A stretch of 64,000 nucleotides of DNA from SZUA-265 sp966249405 (GTDB taxonomy: Bacteria; Myxococcota_A; Polyangia; Polyangiales; Polyangiaceae). The DNA lies in assembly GCA_966249405.1 (NCBI GenBank), contig CBINDO010000009.1, positions 1 to 64,000 on the forward strand, given 5' to 3'. The notes under the pieces were generated by a model, which saw only the letters and a program-made list of their open reading frames with translations, searched no databases and had not been told where the DNA came from. The translations under genes were made by a program, and so were the position numbers. The stretch's first letter is position 1; the number at the start of each line of letters is the position of its first letter. This document shows, one piece after another, positions 51,537-59,949 of the stretch.

Positions 51537-54026
51537 CTACTCGTCCTTCTCGATCGTCTTCACGCCGGTGACGATCTTCGGGTTCATCAGGTCGTGGTAC
51601 ATCTCGCGAGCCAACTTGCCGGTTTCGCCCGGTTCGTCCCGGAGCGAGAGCAACACGCCTTGCTCCTCCATGAAACGCAGAGTGCGGAGGGCGCCCGCGC
51701 GTTTGACCGGATCACTGCCCTTGGCCATGTCACGCAGACGTTGGCGCAGAACCACGCGAGTAAAGGAGTGTGGGCCGTTGTCGTAGAGGAGGTTGTCGAA
51801 CTGCCGAGTCAGTTGGACGCGCGCCCAATCTTGGGGTGCGTCGCGGATCTCGACGCGGCTCATGGCGTTGGCGTTGTCTACGAATCGGAACAGGTGGCCC
51901 TTCTCCAGGTCCAACTTCGACCAGTAGCCGAACGAGCGATACCACATCTCCTGCAGCTCCATGAGCGCCTCGGGCGGAGCATCGGCCAACCCCGCAAGGG
52001 CGCGAGCAGCGACGTCCGGGGTTCCGCCCAACATCAGGGCCAATCCTGCATCGAGCATCAGGCTCTCGTCTTTGAGCAACTCGAACAGCTTCTCCTGCAC
52101 GTCCGGCGTCAAACCAGCCTTACCAATGGCACGAGCGACCTGGTGGCGGAGCTTCATCTCCGAGTTCGACTTGAGCAGGGGCAGTAGCGCGGACGAGGTA
52201 CCCGTGATCGGGCGCTGTACGAGGGTCTCCAGGAGGCACCAGCGGATGACCTGCTTCTCCTTCTCGTCGCCCGAGTACTCTTGGATCTTCTTGGCGACTT
52301 CGATCATGTCGTCGTCGGTCGAGGTCCAGGCCAGCGCCATACAGGCCTGCTGGCGTGCTTCTTCGTGCTCCTTGGGGTCTTCCGCATACTTCAGGAGGGT
52401 CGGGAACGCCTTGGTATCCCCCCATTCACTGAAGCCGTCGGACGCGCCGTACCCGAGTGCGCGCAGCGTCATACCCAAGATCGCGATCCCGCCACCCATC
52501 AGCGCCTCTTGAGTCACGTCGAGACTCTTGTCGCGGCGGCCCAGTTGCTTCTCGAGAGTCCCCCAATCCTCCTTCATCATACCGAGGTATCGAAGGGCGC
52601 TTTGAGAGACGACCCAGACGTCGGGCATCGGCGGCTGCTGCCCTTCGAGCGGCAGCGCTTCCTTAGGATCCGCCCACTCCTTGAGCTTGCGCAGGTGGAT
52701 CTTGGAACCCATCAGGCTGAGCGCCCGCAAACCGTTGGCGTGCGGCATCGGCAGACTGGTCAGCCACTGCCAAATCGCCTGCTCCGACTCACTTCGGATC
52801 TGCTCGAGTTTGTCCGGGTACAGCATGGCCAAGTCGGCCAACATGCGGGACGCATAAATGCGCTCCTTGTTGTCGCGCTTGAGCAACTGCTCGTAGTCCG
52901 TCTCGTCGCCGTAGATCTTCTCGGTATCCTGGCGCAGCCGTCGGGCGAGCACCGGCACGGCACGCAAATCACCTACCGAGGCCAACGCGTAACCGACGCG
53001 GTATTGCCAATGGGGATGATTGTTCTTCTCGAGGTAGCTGGCCAACGCGTCCGAACCGCTGGGATCGGCCAGCTTGTCGATCATCTTGAAGACCTGCTCG
53101 GTCTGGTGCCACTCGCGCGTTTTGGTTTCGGTCGAAACCGTGTCGAGAGCCAACACTAGGCCCGAGGTGCCAACACCGTCGCGAAGAGCTTCGAGATACG
53201 CCAATCGCTCTTCCGCGGTCTGACCGGTGAGCGCTTTGACCAAAGGCTCCCGAGCTGCAGCATCGCCAATCTTGCCCAATCCAGGGGCCGCCTGGTGAGC
53301 CACCGACTTGTCCGCGTCTTGGACGAGCGCGACGAGTTGTTGGGTGTACTTGGGGTCCGCGCTGCGACTCAGGACCGTGGCCACCAGCTGACGAACCGCT
53401 GCGCTGTCGTCCTTGTACATCGACGCAAGCTGGTCCAGGCTGATGAGCTCCACGATCTTGTCCGGGTCGAACGCGACGCCGCCACCGAGCTGCTGCACCT
53501 TGGAGAGGGCGCCAGCGCGGTACAGATTCATGATGTCGGCGAACGCACTGCTCTCCTTCAGCTCCACGAGAGCCCAGGCGATTTGCGGCTTGGACTCGGG
53601 ACCAGCTTCTTTGAGGGCCTGGAGCAAATGGGGCTTGGCGCTTTCGGCGGCCGGTAACCCATACTCAGTGAGCGCCAGCGCTGCCTGAGAGCGGATTTTT
53701 TGTTCGGGGTCTTTGAGGGCGGCGATCGCGAGTTCCACACCCGCGTTGTCCCGTGCCCACGCCAAGCGCTTGAGCGCCTCTTCGCGCAGGTAAGGGTTGT
53801 CTGCTGCCGCGGCCCATTTGCGCCACTCGGTGATCTGCTCCTGCTCGGGCAGCACCAGGATGCGCTTCTTGACCTGAGCCGACTGCTCGGCTGTGAGCAC
53901 CTCGGCGTCTTTCTCAGCGCCGAGCAACATGAAGCCCACACCGCCGCCAATCGCCGCCAGAAGTACAACCAGCGCTACGATCGGCTTGGCTTTGCCTTTA
54001 CGAAATTCACCATCATCCGCGTACAT
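51537..54026 (-). CDS. membrane-anchored HEAT-repeat protein
   Basis: 829 residues from the ATG at 54026, which has GGAGG 5 bases upstream; the reading further up (to 54431) has no such support. One membrane helix near 14-34 (PIVALVVLLAAIGGGVGFML), then HEAT-like helical repeats through most of the protein (for example AIAALKDPEQKIRSQAALALTEYG, then VRQLVATVLSRSADP, APGLGKIGDAAAREPLVKAL). HEAT solenoids are protein-binding scaffolds; no catalytic motif is seen. Probably faces the periplasm. Confidence 0.8.
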   Translation of the reverse strand: MYADDGEFRKGKAKPIVALVVLLAAIGGGVGFMLLGAEKDAEVLTAEQSAQVKKRILVLPEQEQITEWRKWAAAADNPYLREEALKRLAWARDNAGVELAIAALKDPEQKIRSQAALALTEYGLPAAESAKPHLLQALKEAGPESKPQIAWALVELKESSAFADIMNLYRAGALSKVQQLGGGVAFDPDKIVELISLDQLASMYKDDSAAVRQLVATVLSRSADPKYTQQLVALVQDADKSVAHQAAPGLGKIGDAAAREPLVKALTGQTAEERLAYLEALRDGVGTSGLVLALDTVSTETKTREWHQTEQVFKMIDKLADPSGSDALASYLEKNNHPHWQYRVGYALASVGDLRAVPVLARRLRQDTEKIYGDETDYEQLLKRDNKERIYASRMLADLAMLYPDKLEQIRSESEQAIWQWLTSLPMPHANGLRALSLMGSKIHLRKLKEWADPKEALPLEGQQPPMPDVWVVSQSALRYLGMMKEDWGTLEKQLGRRDKSLDVTQEALMGGGIAILGMTLRALGYGASDGFSEWGDTKAFPTLLKYAEDPKEHEEARQQACMALAWTSTDDDMIEVAKKIQEYSGDEKEKQVIRWCLLETLVQRPITGTSSALLPLLKSNSEMKLRHQVARAIGKAGLTPDVQEKLFELLKDESLMLDAGLALMLGGTPDVAARALAGLADAPPEALMELQEMWYRSFGYWSKLDLEKGHLFRFVDNANAMSRVEIRDAPQDWARVQLTRQFDNLLYDNGPHSFTRVVLRQRLRDMAKGSDPVKRAGALRTLRFMEEQGVLLSLRDEPGETGKLAREMYHDLMNPKIVTGVKTIEKDE

Positions 54027-54031
54027 CGCAT

Positions 54032-54036
54032 CCTCC
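54032..54036 (-). promoter_or_regulatory. Shine-Dalgarno fixing the HEAT-protein start
   Basis: Minus-strand GGAGG 5 bases before the ATG at 54026; this decides against longer starts up to 54431. Confidence 0.6.
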
Positions 54037-54066
54037 GAGTTGGACTGCGCATAGTCGGCAGTCCGG

Positions 54067-54095
54067 GGCGGCGCGAGTAATAAACTGACGCCGCC
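54067..54095. promoter_or_regulatory. inverted repeat in HEAT/CPBP intergenic region
   Basis: GGCGGCG (54067-54073) and CGCCGCC (54089-54095), 15-base loop, in the leader region of the HEAT gene. Confidence 0.3.
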
Positions 54096-54172
54096 GAAAA
54101 TGGGCGTGCCAGCGACGCGCCGTCCTTCGCGGCTGCGCAATCTTCTGCTGAACCCAGATTTTGAGCACCGTC

Positions 54173-54192
54173 GACCGACCAACCCGTCGGTC
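54173..54192. promoter_or_regulatory. candidate operator GACCGAC-N6-GTCGGTC
   Basis: A perfect 7-base inverted repeat with a 6-base spacer, in the 220-base gap between two divergent genes, 54 bases before the CPBP protease start. It has the form of a dimeric regulator site. Confidence 0.4.
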
Positions 54193-54246
54193 TTCGTCGG
54201 GCTTGTGAGGCTCACCCTGTGTCCCTCAGTGTAAGCAAATCCAGAG

Positions 54247-54963
54247 ATGGCGTCCGTGCTCCCCCTTCCCGACCGACCGAGCTGGCAACCATTGGCAGTG
54301 TCCACAGCAGTTACCATTGTTGCCGGAGCTAGCAGCCTATGGTTACCAGGCGCGTGGTCGGCGAACTTGGTCGGGTTGCTATTCTTCGGGGCAACGTATT
54401 GGCTCGTCTTGCGGCGAGACGCACGGACCATCGCTAGGCACGGGCTCAGTTTGGGTGGGCTTTTCGAACCAGAACCCTTGTCCGTTCAACGCATCGGGCG
54501 TGAGACGGCCGCTGCATTCGGTTGGGCCTGCGGCGCCGCGCTCCTCTTCCTTCCAGCTTTCGCAATCGGTTATGCTTGGTGGTGGCAACCGAAGGGCGGT
54601 TACCATTTTACCCTTGGCGAGTCACCGCTCAGTGACCTGGTTACTCACGTGGTGGCCATAGCGCTACCCGAGGAGATGTTTTACCGCGGTTACCTGCAGA
54701 CCGAGCTGGAACGGATTTGGCCACCAGTTACCACTGGTTGGCGGCGAGGTATCGGGCTCGCTCTAGTGGTAACCAGCCTCGTCTTCGCCATCGGTCACGT
54801 AGTTACCATTCCGCACCCCGCACGCCTGGCGGTGTTTTTCCCATCGCTCGCCTTCGGGTGGTTGAGAACGCGGACCGGAGGCATCGGTGCAAGCGTGTTG
54901 TTCCACGCGGCGTGCAACCTGTTCGCGCTCAATCTAGGGCGTGGATACGGCTTTTTTCAGTGA
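54247..54963 (+). CDS. CPBP-family intramembrane glutamic protease, candidate myxosortase
   Basis: 238 residues with about six membrane helices. All three Abi/CPBP motifs are intact: Glu142-Glu143-x3-Arg147 (PEEMFYRG), Phe180-x3-His184 (FAIGH) and His220-x3-Asn224 (FHAACN). In Myxococcus a CPBP protease (MrtX) has been proposed as the myxosortase that cleaves MYXO-CTERM tails; a protein with such a tail lies at 6749-7891 here. The assignment to MrtX is inference. Immediately followed by nadC. The gene contains eight of the GTTACC-type sites described below. Confidence 0.85.
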   Translation: MASVLPLPDRPSWQPLAVSTAVTIVAGASSLWLPGAWSANLVGLLFFGATYWLVLRRDARTIARHGLSLGGLFEPEPLSVQRIGRETAAAFGWACGAALLFLPAFAIGYAWWWQPKGGYHFTLGESPLSDLVTHVVAIALPEEMFYRGYLQTELERIWPPVTTGWRRGIGLALVVTSLVFAIGHVVTIPHPARLAVFFPSLAFGWLRTRTGGIGASVLFHAACNLFALNLGRGYGFFQ

Positions 54964-55238
54964 AGATCATCATGCTAGACCCCATCATACTCAGGCACTA
55001 CGCGGAACTCGCCCTGCGGGAAGATCTCTACTCTGGCGACGTCACGACGGACAGCGTCGTCCCAGAACGGCAGCGATCGACCGCCGCCGCTCGCGCCAAG
55101 CAGGAGCTCGTCGTGTGTGGGGGGGCCCTATTCGCCGAGTGTTTCCTGGCCCTCGATTCGACGGCACTGGTTACCACGCTGGTGAGTGACGGAACACTGG
55201 TAACTCATGGGACGGTCTTGTGGACAGTTACTGGTAAC
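54310..55238. repeat. cluster of GTTACC/GGTAAC sites across two genes
   Basis: Ten exact GTTACC or GGTAAC hexamers start at 54310, 54342, 54599, 54689, 54727, 54768, 54802, 55170, 55199 and 55233, plus GTTACT at 54640 and 55227. They fall in all three codon phases of the CPBP and nadC genes and so are not a protein repeat. Elsewhere only scattered copies were noticed (6441, 30585, 33528, 40806). Confidence 0.6.
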
Positions 55239-55814
55239 AGCAGGGCTCTGCTCAAGGCCGAGCGGTCAGCGTTGAACTACGTGCAACGCCTCTGCGGTAT
55301 CAGCACGCTGGCACGCCGCTTCGCCTCGGAGATCCCTAGTGGTTGCACTACCCGCATCGCCGATACCCGCAAGACGACGCCCGGGCTGAGGCCTCTGGAG
55401 CGGTACGCGGTCCGCGTCGGCGGCGCCAAAAACCACCGGGACAACCTCGGCAGTGCGGTGATGATCAAAGACAATCACATCGTGGCGGCCGGGGGCATCG
55501 AGACCGCGGTACGGCTTGCCCGCGATGCGGCGCCTCACACCGCCAAGATCGTCGTCGAGGTGGAATCTCTGTCGATGCTCGACGAAGCCCTCGCGGTCGG
55601 TACCGACGTCGTCATGCTCGACAACTTCGATCCAGCGGACGTCGAGGTTGCGGTTGCACGGTGCAGAGGTCGAGCGCTGGTCGAGGTCTCGGGCGGGGTC
55701 ACGTTGCAGCGCGTTCGTGCCCTGGCGATGGCCGGCGTCGACATCATCAGCGTGGGTGCACTCACCCACTCCGCAGGTTCGTCCGATATTTCGCTCGACT
55801 TCAGCGCCGCGTGA
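54972..55814 (+). CDS. nadC: nicotinate-nucleotide pyrophosphorylase (carboxylating)
   Basis: 280 residues from the ATG at 54972; a GTG at 54960 overlapping the previous stop is the alternative start. Quinolinate phosphoribosyltransferase makes nicotinate mononucleotide from quinolinate and PRPP in NAD synthesis. Family blocks are clear: EDLYSGDVTTDSV, ALNYVQRLCGISTLARR, ADTRKTTPGLRPLERYAVRVGG, KDNHI, VEVESL, VMLDNF and EVSGGV. Cytosolic. Follows the CPBP gene. Confidence 0.95.
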   Translation: MLDPIILRHYAELALREDLYSGDVTTDSVVPERQRSTAAARAKQELVVCGGALFAECFLALDSTALVTTLVSDGTLVTHGTVLWTVTGNSRALLKAERSALNYVQRLCGISTLARRFASEIPSGCTTRIADTRKTTPGLRPLERYAVRVGGAKNHRDNLGSAVMIKDNHIVAAGGIETAVRLARDAAPHTAKIVVEVESLSMLDEALAVGTDVVMLDNFDPADVEVAVARCRGRALVEVSGGVTLQRVRALAMAGVDIISVGALTHSAGSSDISLDFSAA

Positions 55815-56163
55815 CGCAGCAGGCCAACCTCGACCGCGCATCCCACGCATAGTGCGCGCGACCCGGCATGGGGCGTCGCTGGCCCGGCGCGCAACGAGTG
55901 CATCGTGCGCCGCCCGGCGGGGTCAGCGGGGATGCGCAGCGCTCAATCCCGCCGATTATGCAATCGGGCGCTGGCACAGCGGTCACGGACGAGGTTCGGC
56001 TCGAGTGCTTGGCGTTGCGCATCCGACTGCACAATGCAAGGACTGGTGTCGTTGAATGTGGTCCCACGGCCAACAAAGGCGAACGGCGCGCTAGCTCCGT
56101 GAGCGGATGTGTTCACATAGCCCACGCTAGAACAACCGCCCAGAGGCGGACGACGGGCCAGCC
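55815..56163. other. 349-base gene-free region
   Basis: No supported reading frame. It holds a weak CGCGCA/TGCGCG stem just after nadC (55835-55858), the large structured region at 55930-56024 (listed separately), and a CCGCC-CAGA-GGCGG hairpin (56136-56149) close to the histidine kinase start. Confidence 0.5.
55930..56024. ncRNA. candidate structured RNA (long stem with three inner arms)
   Basis: GGATGCGCAGCGC (55930-55942) pairs with GCGTTGCGCATCC (56012-56024) over 13 positions with one G/T wobble. Inside lie three small hairpins in a row: CCGATT-ATGC-AATCGG (55952-55967), CGCTG-GCA-CAGCG (55969-55981) and CGAG-GTTCGG-CTCG (55990-56003). The multi-branch shape suggests a small RNA or leader element. 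It does not satisfy tRNA rules (stem lengths, no proper anticodon or T loop). Strand unknown. Confidence 0.35.
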
Positions 56164-58389
56164 GTGTGCGGGGCTCAGGTGTCCACCAGGCCCAGCCACT
56201 TCGACAGCCGACTGGAAACCCGTTATTCAGCGCAGGCATTGAACGATTCCTCCGAACACCGCACGTGGCGTAAGCGGATCCAGAGCCTTTTCGCAGTGCC
56301 AGCCGATCCGTTCATCGTCGAACGGGTGGCGATCGCTCGCGGGGTCGAAGCGGTCTACGTGGTGGCGCTGCTGGCTCTGGTGGCGCTGCTCCCACTGCGC
56401 AACGACGTCACCTGGATCGATTGGAGCCTGTACGCGAGCACCTTTGCGCTGCTCGGAGTGATGCGGCTGCTACGTCCCGCGTTCCCCGCCGCAGCCGGGT
56501 TCGTTGGCGGGTTTGGCTTCATCATCATCGTCACCGCGGCGTCCTGGCTACGCCAGGGCCTCGCTAGCGGCGTCACGTCGGCCGCTTACGCGCTCGCGGT
56601 CGTGGTCGGCGGTTTGCTCTGGGGACCACGCAAGACCGTGGTCCTGGCATTGGTTGCTTCGGCTGGGACGGCTTTGCTCGCGTGGCGGGCTCCCACGCGG
56701 GCGCCCGCACCACTGCGTTCTTGGGCGGAACTGACGGCCATCTTGATAACGATGGCGCTCTTCGTCGAGCTGTTGTTGTCGGCGTTAGCCAAACGCATCA
56801 ACGAGGCCCGCTCCAGTCGGAAGCAATTCCAACAGCTGTTCGACGGCTCTCCGGACGCCCTCATCGTCGTGGACAAGTTGGCCCGCGTCCAGCTCACCAA
56901 CCGCGCCGCACGTCAGCTGTTGGGCGCGCCCATCGCGTCGGGTACCGCTTTGGGCGACCTCTCGATCTTCGATGGGGACAACGCTGCGCTCCTCCCCATC
57001 GTGATGGGAGTCGACGTGGACACCGGGATTCAGCGCCTGCCCGTCGGGCTCGAGTCGATGGACGTCGAGTTGAGCCTAGTGCCCGATCGCTACCACGAGC
57101 TGACCGTCTCCGCCTTGAACGGCGTGCCTCGTGAACTCGAGATGTTGCTGCTCACCATCCGCGACGTCACCGAACGCGTGGGTGCGGCGAGAGCGCGACG
57201 CGACTTCGAAGCTCAACTCGCCAAGTCGAAGTCGCTCGAAGCGCTCGGCCGTTTGGCGGGCGGGGTTGCCCATGACTTCAACAACCTGCTGACGGTCATC
57301 ATTGGTACTACCGACTTGTTGATGCAGGGCCCGTCACTCGAAGTCCAGGCACGCAACGATTTGGCAGGGATCAAGTCATCCGCTGCCAAGGCCGCGGAGC
57401 TGACGAGCCAGTTGTTAGCGTTTGGTCGCAAACAAATCCTGGACGCCGTGGTGTTCAATCCGAACGACGGACTGAGCCAACTTCAGCCGCTCCTCGACCG
57501 TCTGGTTCCGTCGAACATCGTCATGACCATCCACCTCGACCCTGCGCTTGGCTCAATCCGGACGGATCCCGCGAGACTCGACCAGGTCCTCATCAACTTG
57601 GTTACGAACGCGTGTGATTCGATGCCCAATGGCGGAACCCTGACCATCGCGACTTCGAACCTGGAACTGGACCAGGCCAGCACGTCTGCACTGGCTGCAG
57701 GCGAACGGGACACGATCGCGCCAGGCCGCTACGTCAGCGTCTCGGTGGTGGACACTGGAACGGGGATGAGTGAAGAAACGTTGGCGCGCATCTTCGAGCC
57801 ATTTTTCACGACGAAAACGCTCGGCAAAGGCACCGGCCTCGGGCTCGCAACGGTGTTTGGAATCGTACGCCAAAGTGGCGGCCACATACGGGTGTCCAGT
57901 GACGTGAACAAGGGGACGCGCTTCGAACTCCTGTTCCCGGACGCAGATCCCCCGAGGCCGCCGGCGTCGAGCAAGCGTGGGCAACGCGGCGCGGAACTCA
58001 ACGTCATGTTGGTCGAGACGAACGCCGCCATGCGTTCCGCCGTAGCCCAAATGCTCGAAGCGTCTCACCATGCCGTCACGTTGGCGACCAACGGTGAACA
58101 GGCGCTCGGTCTGGCTCACGAGTCATCGCGTCGGTTCGATGTCTTGATTTGTGACATGACCATGCCCGACGTGAGCGGCACGCAGCTCGCGGCAGCGATG
58201 TCACGTTGGCATCCCGGCCTTCGCGTTTTGCTCATGACCGGCGGAACCGACCGTGCTTCGGTCATTCCCGAACCACTTGCGCCGACGATCGCACGCAGAG
58301 TGCGTCGCCTGAACAAGCCGTTCACGAAAAGCACACTCGACGAACAATTGACCCAGTTGTTCGAAGTCACGGCTCGGCACGAGGGTTAG
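56164..58389 (+). CDS. hybrid sensor histidine kinase
   Basis: About 741 residues. Membrane helices about 55-205 (six or so), a PAS-like domain about 218-340, a histidine kinase core with H box VAHDFNNLL (His370) and ATP-binding N, G1 and G2 boxes (NLVTNACDSM, DTGTGMS, GTGLGLATV), then a receiver domain from about 615 with phospho-acceptor Asp664 (LICDMTMPD) and conserved Lys (LNKPF); the usual acidic pair is reduced to one Glu. The start is uncertain: GTG at 56164, GTG at 56179 and TTG at 56239 are all in frame. No partner regulator is adjacent. Confidence 0.85.
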   Translation: MCGAQVSTRPSHFDSRLETRYSAQALNDSSEHRTWRKRIQSLFAVPADPFIVERVAIARGVEAVYVVALLALVALLPLRNDVTWIDWSLYASTFALLGVMRLLRPAFPAAAGFVGGFGFIIIVTAASWLRQGLASGVTSAAYALAVVVGGLLWGPRKTVVLALVASAGTALLAWRAPTRAPAPLRSWAELTAILITMALFVELLLSALAKRINEARSSRKQFQQLFDGSPDALIVVDKLARVQLTNRAARQLLGAPIASGTALGDLSIFDGDNAALLPIVMGVDVDTGIQRLPVGLESMDVELSLVPDRYHELTVSALNGVPRELEMLLLTIRDVTERVGAARARRDFEAQLAKSKSLEALGRLAGGVAHDFNNLLTVIIGTTDLLMQGPSLEVQARNDLAGIKSSAAKAAELTSQLLAFGRKQILDAVVFNPNDGLSQLQPLLDRLVPSNIVMTIHLDPALGSIRTDPARLDQVLINLVTNACDSMPNGGTLTIATSNLELDQASTSALAAGERDTIAPGRYVSVSVVDTGTGMSEETLARIFEPFFTTKTLGKGTGLGLATVFGIVRQSGGHIRVSSDVNKGTRFELLFPDADPPRPPASSKRGQRGAELNVMLVETNAAMRSAVAQMLEASHHAVTLATNGEQALGLAHESSRRFDVLICDMTMPDVSGTQLAAAMSRWHPGLRVLLMTGGTDRASVIPEPLAPTIARRVRRLNKPFTKSTLDEQLTQLFEVTARHEG

Positions 58390-58545
58390 CCCGTTGTCCC
58401 TCGGCTCTCTACCGCGGTCACGACGTCTCGGCTCGATCACCACGGAAAGATCCGCAGGGGGCGGGTGTTCCTTGTCGTCCGCACTGGTTCGTGAGACCGT
58501 AGCCCTTTACGAAAAGCAGCGGCCGAGGAGGCCGGCATATCTGCC

Positions 58546-59865
58546 ATGAACGCCGACGAGTCGCGCAAACTCCACCGTTACACCTTGGCCGCGATCGCCG
58601 CAGGCATCACTTGCTTGTTCCTGTGGATGATCCGGGAGTTCATCACGGTCCTCTTGTTGGCGGCTCTGCTGAGCGCGCTGTTCAATGGGCTCTACACCAA
58701 CCTGAAGACGCGACTGGGGGGTCGCCGCGCGCTGGCTTCCGCGATTACGGTGGCGATCGTCTCACTGCTCGTGGTCGTGCCAGTGGCCGGATTCTTCGCC
58801 CTATTGACGACCGAAGCCCTCGCCCTGATCGACGCGGCTCAGCCGTGGCTCCAGACGCAACTCGACAATAGGTCGGAGCTGAGTCGGCGCCTGCTCGATA
58901 CGGAAATCGGCCAAATGCTCGCGCCGTATCAAGACCAGGTGCTCGAGCATCTCACTAGCGCGGCCGGAAGCGCAGGTTCGTTGATCGCCAGCGGCATCAG
59001 CTCGCTAGCCCAGAGCACGCTATCGTTCGTCGTCATGTTGTTCGTGATGTTGTACGCGCAGTTCTTCTTCCTGAAGGACGGCAAAGCAATGCTCTACAAG
59101 ATCTTGTACTACCTGCCGTTGCCTCCAGAGGACGAGAACCGCATGCTCGAAAAGTTCGTGTCGGTTGCGCGCGCCACGATCAAGGGCACGCTCGTGATCG
59201 GAGCGCTGCAAGGGGCCCTGGGTGGAGCAGGTTTGGCCGCTGTCGGAGTCGAAGGTGCCTTGGTGTGGGGCACCATCATCGCCGTGCTCTCCGTCATTCC
59301 TGGGCTTGGGCCGACCCTGGTTTGGGTCCCGGTGGTGGTCTATCTCGCGCTCGTGCAGCGTTATACGGCGGCGACGCTGTTGTTCAGTTGGTGCGCAGGC
59401 GTCGTCGGCACCGTTGATAATCTGCTCCGACCACGCTTGGTCGGACGCGATACCGAGATGTCCGATCTGATGGTGTTGTTGTCCACGCTCGGCGGCATCG
59501 TGTTGTTCGGCGCCCTGGGCATCGTGGTCGGGCCGTTGGTGGGTGCGTTGTTCATCACGGTATGGGACTTGTACGGCGCCGCGTTCAAAGACGTGCTGCC
59601 CAAACCCGATATCGTTCCCTCGATCTTACCAGGACCGCCGCCTGAGGGAGTCGAACCTTGGCATCCTTCGTGGAGCGCCAGCGACCTTCCAGGGCAAACA
59701 CCGTTCCCGCGTTCGACGCGCGACAGTGAGGTCGGACCGCCGATTGCAGCTCACGCGGTACCCAGGATACCGAACAGGGAAGCTCCGCGCACCGAAACAC
59801 CAACGCCTCGGCCGACGACCGATGCGCTCGAACCAGAGCCGACGAGTGAGAAGACGCTTCGTTGA
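58546..59865 (+). CDS. AI-2E family (YdiK/PerM-like) membrane transporter
   Basis: 439 residues with about eight membrane helices. The AI-2E pattern is visible: an N-terminal pair of helices (FITVLLLAALLSALFNGLY), a central soluble region with amphipathic helices (95-165), and the C-terminal block GVVGTVDNLLRPRLVGRDTEMSDLMVLLSTLGGIVLFGALGIVVGPL. The last ~100 residues are Pro/Thr/Glu-rich and soluble, longer than usual. Substrate unknown; the family name comes from one member. 156 bases downstream of the histidine kinase. Confidence 0.88.
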   Translation: MNADESRKLHRYTLAAIAAGITCLFLWMIREFITVLLLAALLSALFNGLYTNLKTRLGGRRALASAITVAIVSLLVVVPVAGFFALLTTEALALIDAAQPWLQTQLDNRSELSRRLLDTEIGQMLAPYQDQVLEHLTSAAGSAGSLIASGISSLAQSTLSFVVMLFVMLYAQFFFLKDGKAMLYKILYYLPLPPEDENRMLEKFVSVARATIKGTLVIGALQGALGGAGLAAVGVEGALVWGTIIAVLSVIPGLGPTLVWVPVVVYLALVQRYTAATLLFSWCAGVVGTVDNLLRPRLVGRDTEMSDLMVLLSTLGGIVLFGALGIVVGPLVGALFITVWDLYGAAFKDVLPKPDIVPSILPGPPPEGVEPWHPSWSASDLPGQTPFPRSTRDSEVGPPIAAHAVPRIPNREAPRTETPTPRPTTDALEPEPTSEKTLR

Positions 59866-59949
59866 AGGGCCTGGCTCGAGCTCGGTCGTGATGTATTGGT
59901 GGGAGGGAGCCGATGGACGCCGTGCAAGCGCTGGGCCCAACCACCAGCT

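Noticed and set aside
54717..54971. A longer nadC reading frame starting inside the CPBP gene
   Set aside because: The added residues overlap the CPBP gene in another frame; nadC homology begins near 54972.
55990..56003. A GGTTCGG loop resembling a tRNA T arm
   Set aside because: The enclosing structure has a 13-base outer stem and no tRNA-like anticodon or CCA end.
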